20,232 bases of DNA from CAYQUC01 sp964420605 (GTDB lineage: Bacteria; Pseudomonadota; Gammaproteobacteria; UBA6429; Thiohalophilaceae), in the NCBI GenBank assembly GCA_964420605.1, contig CAYQUC010000061.1, forward strand, positions 1-20,232, written 5' to 3'. This document shows, piece by piece, positions 15,769-20,232 of this stretch. The position numbers and the translations under genes are program-made. A model generated the notes under the pieces. That model had not been told where the DNA came from and searched no databases. It saw only the letters and a program-made list of their open reading frames with translations. Positions within the stretch are counted from its first letter, which is position 1; each line of letters begins with the position of its first letter.

Positions 15769-16965
15769 ATGAATCCTGACTTAAGCAAATTACACCCTTA
15801 TCCATTTGAAAAGCTGCGTGAGTTAAAAGCCGGTTTAACACCGCCGAGTGAACTGTCACATATTGCTTTATCAATTGGCGAACCTAAACATGCAGCTCCT
15901 GAATTCGTTCTCACTGAACTAACTCGAAGTTTAGCCACAATAGGCAGTTATCCCTCAACCTTGGGAGAACGGTCACTTCGACAGGCTATTTCAAACTGGT
16001 TAATGACTCGATTTAAACTACCGGATAATAGCATTGATCCTGATCTACACGTGTTACCTGTCAGTGGTACTCGAGAAGCGCTATTTTCATTTACACAAGC
16101 ACTAATTGATAGCTCGAAAGATTCATTAGTATTAATGCCAAATCCGTTTTACCAAATATACGAAGGCGCGGCCATACTGGCAGGAGCGACTCCGTATTAT
16201 CTTAATTCAGTCGTTGAATTAAACAATATACCCGATTATCAAAACATAACCGATAGCATTTGGCAGCGCTGCCAACTATTAACACTATGTACTCCAGGTA
16301 ACCCTTCTGGTTCAGTGATGAGCATCAAACAGTTGCAAAGTCTAATTAAACTAGCAGAAAAATTTGATTTTATTATTGCATCCGATGAGTGTTATTCTGA
16401 AATTTATTTCAACGGCTCTCAACCGCCACCGGGATTATTACAAGCCGCCGCCGAAATGGGCAATACTGATTATAATCGGTGTATTGTTTTTCACAGTTTA
16501 TCTAAGCGATCAAATTTACCCGGATTACGTTCAGGTTTTGTCGCAGGCGATGCCAACATTATAAAAAATTACCTAAAATATCGCACCTATCATGGTTGTG
16601 CCTTACCTCCGCATCACCAAGCAGCAAGCACCTGTGCTTGGCAAGATGAACGACACGTCATTGAGAATCGAGAGCTGTATACCAAAAAATTTAAGATGTT
16701 TATCGATATATTAAGGCCTCATATCGATATTAAGTATCCCGATGCCGCATTTTACATCTGGCTAAAAACACCTATCAACGATCAGGACTTTGCCAAGCTA
16801 CTATATCAACAACACAATATCACGGTTTTACCCGGTAGTTTTCTATCCAGACCGACTGAAACTGGCAATCCGGGTAAAAACCATGTCCGGCTCGCATTAG
16901 TCAGCAATCTGGATGAATGTATTGATGCCGCAAATCGTATCAAAACATTCCTTAAGACGTTATAA
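15769..16965 (+). CDS. dapC: DapC, succinyldiaminopimelate transaminase
   Basis: DapC is a PLP enzyme that transfers an amino group from glutamate to N-succinyl-2-amino-6-oxopimelate in the succinylase route to diaminopimelate and lysine. The 398-residue protein begins MNPDLSKLHPYPFEKLRELK and has LSIGEPKH, the hallmark start of dedicated DapC proteins such as those of Pseudomonas and Bordetella. Fold-type I aminotransferase marks are NPSG (Asn178), SDECYSE (Asp206, Tyr209), the PLP lysine in SLSKRSN (Lys246), and RLALV near the C terminus for substrate carboxylate binding. E. coli uses other transaminases instead. No purine-rich ribosome-binding site precedes the ATG (leader TACTAATTATTT). 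Linkage to dapD and dapE strongly supports the assignment over a generic aminotransferase. Confidence 0.92.
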   Translation: MNPDLSKLHPYPFEKLRELKAGLTPPSELSHIALSIGEPKHAAPEFVLTELTRSLATIGSYPSTLGERSLRQAISNWLMTRFKLPDNSIDPDLHVLPVSGTREALFSFTQALIDSSKDSLVLMPNPFYQIYEGAAILAGATPYYLNSVVELNNIPDYQNITDSIWQRCQLLTLCTPGNPSGSVMSIKQLQSLIKLAEKFDFIIASDECYSEIYFNGSQPPPGLLQAAAEMGNTDYNRCIVFHSLSKRSNLPGLRSGFVAGDANIIKNYLKYRTYHGCALPPHHQAASTCAWQDERHVIENRELYTKKFKMFIDILRPHIDIKYPDAAFYIWLKTPINDQDFAKLLYQQHNITVLPGSFLSRPTETGNPGKNHVRLALVSNLDECIDAANRIKTFLKTL

Positions 16966-17044
16966 TTCGCACCTATTTTAAATTACCTTAATGTAAATAT
17001 CAGAGAATCCAGCATTGACTGGCACAATCTGGCGGAGAAAGTGA

Positions 17045-17866
17045 ATGAGCGACCTAAAAAGTATTATTGAATCAGCATTTGAAATACGTGCTGAAATCAC
17101 ACCTAGAAATGTTGATACTAACGTTAAAGAAGCTGTTGATGAAATTATTAACAAATTAGATTCTGGTGAATATCGCGTTGCCGAAAAAGTCGGTAGTGAC
17201 TGGGTCGTTAATGAGTGGTTAAAAAAAGCCGTATTACTTTCATTTCGAATCCAAGACAATAACTTTATGAAAGGCGGTTTCACCAATTACTTTGATAAAG
17301 TTGAAGCAAAATATTCTGACTACAATGCCCGAGAATTTCGTGCTGAAGGTGTCCGAGTTGTACCACCAGCAACAGTACGAAAAGGTGTTTACCTTGCATC
17401 AGGCGTGGTCTTAATGCCCTCTTACGTTAACATTGGTGCTTATGTTGATAGTGGTACCATGGTTGATACCTGGGCAACCGTTGGTTCATGTGCACAAATT
17501 GGTAAAAACGTGCATTTATCCGGTGGCGTAGGCATTGGTGGTGTTCTTGAGCCATTACAAGCAGCTCCAACTATTATTGAAGATAACTGCTTTATTGGCG
17601 CACGTTCAGAAGTTGTTGAAGGTGTTATTGTAGAAGAAGGTTCTGTTATATCAATGGGCGTTTATATTGGCCAAAGTACAAAAATTTATAATCGCGAAAC
17701 TGATGAAGTTAGCTATGGTCGCGTTCCAGCAGGCTCAGTTGTTGTTGCCGGAAACTTACCATCAAAAGATGGTAAATACAGCCTATATTGTGCCGTTATT
17801 GTAAAACAAGTAGATGCCAAAACACGCAGTAAAGTAGGTATCAATGAACTACTTCGAAATATTTAA
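17045..17866 (+). CDS. dapD: DapD, tetrahydrodipicolinate N-succinyltransferase
   Basis: DapD transfers succinate from succinyl-CoA to tetrahydrodipicolinate, the step just before DapC. The 273-residue length matches E. coli (274). The N-terminal helical domain (about 1-100) includes WVVNEWLKKAVLLSFRI. It is followed by a left-handed beta helix of hexapeptide repeats with PPATVRKGVYLASGVVLMPS, YVDSGTMVDTWATVGSCAQIG and GVGIGGVLEPLQA, the active-site region of the trimer. The C-terminal part has SYGRVPAGSVVVAGNLPSKDG. GGAGA about 8 nt upstream supports the start at 17045. The 79-nt gap after dapC has no clear terminator, so dapC and dapD are probably co-transcribed. Confidence 0.97.
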   Translation: MSDLKSIIESAFEIRAEITPRNVDTNVKEAVDEIINKLDSGEYRVAEKVGSDWVVNEWLKKAVLLSFRIQDNNFMKGGFTNYFDKVEAKYSDYNAREFRAEGVRVVPPATVRKGVYLASGVVLMPSYVNIGAYVDSGTMVDTWATVGSCAQIGKNVHLSGGVGIGGVLEPLQAAPTIIEDNCFIGARSEVVEGVIVEEGSVISMGVYIGQSTKIYNRETDEVSYGRVPAGSVVVAGNLPSKDGKYSLYCAVIVKQVDAKTRSKVGINELLRNI

Positions 17867-17881
17867 CATTAGATACTATTT

Positions 17882-18226
17882 ATGACAACACTTTATGGAA
17901 TAAAGAATTGTGATACTGTCAAAAAAGCCCGTCGCTGGCTTGATGATAATAAGCAGCAATATCAATTTCATGACTTTCGAGTTGATGGGCTTGATAGTAA
18001 AAAACTATCAAGCTGGTTAACCCAAGTTGATAGATTAACGCTATTAAATAAACGCAGTACAACTTGGCGACAACTTGATGACAACGACAAAGCAGATCTA
18101 TCAGAAAATAATATTAAAAAACTGTTGCTAGCAAATGCAACTCTAATTAAACGACCAGTATTAGAGTTTGATAAAAAACTCTATATTGGTTTTTCTGATA
18201 AAAACTATCAAGAAATATTTAATTAA
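17882..18226 (+). CDS. ArsC/Spx-family protein (YffB-like)
   Basis: This small thioredoxin-fold protein (114 residues) belongs to the ArsC/Spx/YffB family. It starts TTLYGIKNCDTVKKARRWL with a single cysteine (Cys10) at the position of the ArsC nucleophile, followed by WRQLDD and a late IKRPVLEF segment that shapes the family's binding site. E. coli yffB lies next to dapE in the same way, which supports orthology. The biochemical role is not established; glutathione-dependent reduction has been suggested for relatives. It lies 15 nt after dapD and 1 nt before dapE, so it belongs to the dap operon. The ribosome-binding site is weak (GATACTATTT before ATG). The coding region contains a perfect 10-bp hairpin at 17989-18013. 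Confidence 0.88.
   Translation: MTTLYGIKNCDTVKKARRWLDDNKQQYQFHDFRVDGLDSKKLSSWLTQVDRLTLLNKRSTTWRQLDDNDKADLSENNIKKLLLANATLIKRPVLEFDKKLYIGFSDKNYQEIFN
17989..18013 (+). repeat. Perfect 10-bp inverted repeat inside the ArsC/Spx-like gene
   Basis: GCTTGATAGT and ACTATCAAGC are exact reverse complements separated by five A. The second arm, together with preceding A residues, recurs as the 13-mer AAAAACTATCAAG at 18000-18012 and 18200-18212, exactly 200 nt apart and in a different reading frame. The pattern is seen directly; any function is unknown. Confidence 0.7.
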
Positions 18227-18227
18227 A

Positions 18228-19379
18228 ATGCCAGAGACAATAGAACTACTTAAAACCTTAATTAGCCAACGCTCCGTTACACCAGATGACAGTGATTGTT
18301 TAGCAATAATCGCTGAACGTTTACAAAAAATTGGTTTTGTAATTGAATACTGTCAATTTGATGATGTTAACAATCTGTGGGCTAAAAGAGGCTCCAGTGA
18401 ACCGTTGCTTGTTTTCGCAGGTCACACAGATGTCGTTCCAACTGGACCAGAATCTAACTGGAAATATCCACCGTTCGAACCAACTGAAGAAAATGGTTTA
18501 TTATATGGTCGTGGTACGGCAGATATGAAAGGCTCTATCGCAGCAATGTGTACGGCTGTAGAACGCTATGTCGCAACGAACCCGAATCATAATGGTTCGA
18601 TTGCGTTTTTAATCACTGCAGACGAAGAAGGACCGTCCATCAATGGCACCGTAAAAGTTATTGAAGAACTCGTTAAACGTAAAGAGCAAATTCATTATTG
18701 TCTGGTTGGTGAACCATCTAGCACCTCAAAATTAGGTGACATTATTAAAAATGGCCGACGTGGTTCACTCAATGGGCACCTCACGATTAAAGGTACTCAG
18801 GGACACGTTGCATATCCACATTTAGCAAACAACCCAATCCACCTCGCTACCCCCTTTTTATCTGAGTTAAGCGCGATACAATGGGACAATGGCAATGAAT
18901 ATTTTCCACCAACAACATTTCAAATTAGTAATATAGAATCCGGAACTGGTGCTGAAAATGTTATTCCCGGTGATTTAAAAGTAATGTTTAATTTTCGCTA
19001 CTCAACTGAAGTCACTGCAGAAGAAATTAAATCAAAAGTAATGTCACTTATCGAAAAATATAAGTTTGAATACGACATTACCTGGCGCTTATCTGGAAAA
19101 CCATTTATCACCCCTAAAGGTGAACTAGTGAATGCGGTTAGTGCTGCTATTTCACAACACTGCGGTTATAAAACCGAATTATCGACCACCGGTGGAACCT
19201 CTGACGGTCGATTCATAGCACCTACTGGAGCTCAAGTTGTTGAACTAGGACCACTAAATAAAACCATTCATCAAATTGATGAAAATGTCTCTATCAACGA
19301 CATTAAAAAATTATCATTAATTTATCAGTCAATGCTTGAAAATATTTTTCTGGATAATGTTAACCCGGAAATCAACTAA
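18228..19379 (+). CDS. dapE: DapE, succinyl-diaminopimelate desuccinylase
   Basis: DapE is a dizinc hydrolase that removes succinate from N-succinyl-LL-diaminopimelate, the step after DapC. The 383-residue product keeps the M20 peptidase ligands: His66 (AGHTDVVP), Asp99 (GTADMKG), the catalytic Glu133 with ligand Glu134 (ADEEGPS), Glu162 (GEPSS) and His348 (NKTIHQI). NGRRGSLNGHLTIKG and GHVAYPHLANNPIH from the dimerisation lid and TTGGTSDGRFIA are also present. The ATG at 18228 gives MPETIELLKTLISQRSVTPDD, matching the family start. An in-frame extension into the upstream gene is rejected. It begins 1 nt after that gene's stop, so it probably relies on translational coupling. It is the last gene of the dap cluster. 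Confidence 0.97.
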   Translation: MPETIELLKTLISQRSVTPDDSDCLAIIAERLQKIGFVIEYCQFDDVNNLWAKRGSSEPLLVFAGHTDVVPTGPESNWKYPPFEPTEENGLLYGRGTADMKGSIAAMCTAVERYVATNPNHNGSIAFLITADEEGPSINGTVKVIEELVKRKEQIHYCLVGEPSSTSKLGDIIKNGRRGSLNGHLTIKGTQGHVAYPHLANNPIHLATPFLSELSAIQWDNGNEYFPPTTFQISNIESGTGAENVIPGDLKVMFNFRYSTEVTAEEIKSKVMSLIEKYKFEYDITWRLSGKPFITPKGELVNAVSAAISQHCGYKTELSTTGGTSDGRFIAPTGAQVVELGPLNKTIHQIDENVSINDIKKLSLIYQSMLENIFLDNVNPEIN

Positions 19380-19425
19380 CAAGCCCTTAACACATTTTTG
19401 ATAAATGTTTCTTAGTATTGTTTGT

Positions 19426-19446
19426 CCAGCTGTAAACTATAGCTGG
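19426..19446. other. Inverted repeat between convergent dapE and the DUF302 gene
   Basis: CCAGCT and AGCTGG form a 6-bp stem with a 9-nt loop in the 88-nt gap between convergent genes. A second, AT-rich stem, ACATTT/AAATGT with a 5-nt loop, lies at 19392-19408 and is followed by TTTCTT. Either could contribute to bidirectional termination, but neither has a clean GC-rich stem plus T-run. Confidence 0.3.
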
Positions 19447-19467
19447 TACGACAGGTTTATAATTTAC

Positions 19468-20034
19468 TTATCGAACTAGCGCTTCTTCAATAGAACGTAT
19501 AACATCTTGCTCTAATTCAATAGCAATTTCTTCAGCAGGACTATTTACTGCCACACTGCCTGGTCGAACAAACAAAATACTCGTCATGCCCTTTTTATGA
19601 ATTAGCGTAATGTGTAGTGGACATAAAGCCATCATATTCGGATCTGCGTTACTGACCTTATTGGCATACCAGCCATTACAAAATACCATGCTACGGATTG
19701 ACTCTAATTTATTCTTGTTATAATCATTGCCCCAGCGTTTTTCAAAATGCGCTAGATTACGTCCAATGTTTGGTTCAAAAACGACAAAGTAGCCGTTATT
19801 ATCTAATGATGTAAATACTTTTTTATAAACAGTATTTAATGGGCTTTTTATTTTTTTTACATAGACCATGGGTTTTTGTATGGTCACAGCTACTGCACTA
19901 TTTGGCGTAATTGTACCTTCTGCCATCACATTTTGAGTTTTTGACTCAATATTTAATTCAGCGTTGTCTTGTGCCGCATCTTGAGCATAAACTTGTGATA
20001 CTAAACTAAGATAAATTATTAACCACTTCCACAT
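19468..20034 (-). CDS. Exported DUF302-like protein of unknown function
   Basis: The product has 188 residues with a signal peptide (about 1-17, cleavage likely at VYA-QD), so it should be periplasmic or surface-exposed. A polar linker (about 18-50) is followed by a domain at roughly 60-180 that resembles DUF302 by its core: SPLNTVYKKVFTSLDNNGYFVV near the start, and CPLHITLIHKKGMTSILFVRP with SVAVNSPAEEIAIELEQDV near the end. Two cysteines, Cys119 and Cys138, are the only ones in the mature part and could form a disulfide or bind a ligand. The start at 20034 is supported by GGAGA 5 nt upstream. It follows tsaB by 26 nt in the same direction, so it is probably co-transcribed. I do not know its function. 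Confidence 0.75.
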   Translation of the reverse strand: MWKWLIIYLSLVSQVYAQDAAQDNAELNIESKTQNVMAEGTITPNSAVAVTIQKPMVYVKKIKSPLNTVYKKVFTSLDNNGYFVVFEPNIGRNLAHFEKRWGNDYNKNKLESIRSMVFCNGWYANKVSNADPNMMALCPLHITLIHKKGMTSILFVRPGSVAVNSPAEEIAIELEQDVIRSIEEALVR

Positions 20035-20060
20035 AGAATCTCCAGTCTTAAAATTATTGT

Positions 20061-20232
20061 TTATTTATTCACTTTTTTTGACGCTACCTGATTTCGAATA
20101 TAAACAGGATTTACTTCTTGAGCAATAATACTGTTATTGTTGTCAAATTCGTACTGTGCAAGAGCAATCATATCTATCGCATTTGGATAAATAAAATCGT
20201 CATTAACTATAATAGTATCAGGTAGATCAAAT
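20061..20232 (-). CDS. tsaB: TsaB C-terminal end (tRNA t6A synthesis protein)
   Basis: The last 56 codons of a gene entering from the right edge are visible. They end with EVNPVYIRNQVASKK, which matches the characteristic ending of gammaproteobacterial TsaB (YeaZ; E. coli has EPVYLRNNVAWKK at the same place). A preceding helix, YPNAIDMIALAQYEF, corresponds to the alanine-rich helix near the end of the family. TsaB is the inactive sugar-kinase-fold partner of TsaD in N6-threonylcarbamoyladenosine formation on tRNAs reading ANN codons. Only the tail can be seen, so the call rests on this motif. The stop at 20061-20063 is TAA. Confidence 0.85.
   Translation of the reverse strand, partial: FDLPDTIIVNDDFIYPNAIDMIALAQYEFDNNNSIIAQEVNPVYIRNQVASKKVNK

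Noticed and set aside
18168..18227. Longer DapE starting inside the ArsC/Spx-like gene
   Set aside because: The extra 20 residues come from the overlapping gene in another frame. The ATG at 18228 gives the family-typical N terminus.
1..20232. Mobile element, prophage, CRISPR array, tRNA/rRNA gene or defence system
   Set aside because: I looked for transposase or integrase motifs, regularly spaced repeats, attachment-type duplications and tRNA-like cloverleafs and found none. Nearly all sequence is accounted for by conserved genes.

Overview
The window is a chromosomal segment of an AT-rich gammaproteobacterium, and it is mostly core genome. The protein families (LpxD, Skp, BamA, RseP, GlnD, DapD, TsaB) and the conserved linkages indicate Gammaproteobacteria. 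The order frr-uppS-cdsA-dxr-rseP, and the placement of dapC-dapD-arsC-like-dapE downstream of map-glnD, resemble the Pseudomonas-type arrangement more than E. coli, where dxr precedes uppS. I cannot name the genus.

Region 1 (1-10922, minus strand) is one long translation, isoprenoid/phospholipid and envelope-biogenesis cluster, read from right to left: rpsB, tsf, pyrH, frr, uppS, cdsA, dxr, rseP, bamA, skp and lpxD, which runs off the left edge. Genes are closely packed. There are short overlaps at uppS/cdsA and cdsA/dxr, and two junctions (pyrH/frr and bamA/skp) have a ribosome-binding site that overlaps the upstream stop codon. The cluster makes ribosomal protein S2 and EF-Ts, UMP, recycling factor, undecaprenyl diphosphate, CDP-diacylglycerol and MEP-pathway intermediates. 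It also makes the sigma-E site-2 protease, the outer-membrane protein insertase, its periplasmic chaperone and a lipid A enzyme. A leader of about 165 nt upstream of rpsB has paired elements and a repeated GGTGGTT motif, and it is the likely site of S2 autoregulation.

Region 2 (10923-14420, plus strand) diverges from rpsB and holds map and glnD. Region 3 (14432-15684, minus strand) is a two-gene unit, an EamA-type transporter and a VOC/glyoxalase-fold protein coupled by an ATGA overlap, placed between glnD and the dap genes. Region 4 (15706-19379, plus strand) is a diaminopimelate/lysine cluster, dapC-dapD-ArsC/Spx-like-dapE, covering three successive steps of the succinylase branch. Region 5 (19468-20232, minus strand) holds the 3' end of tsaB, followed by a gene for an exported DUF302-like protein of unknown function.

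I see no tRNA, rRNA, insertion sequence, prophage, CRISPR array or defence system. The points most worth a second look are the rpsB leader, the lysine/acid-rich tail on S2, the exported DUF302-like protein, and the VOC/EamA pair between glnD and dapC. The only gene-free stretch of nearly 300 bases is the rpsB/map divergent region (10720-11009), which holds the leader and two back-to-back promoters.
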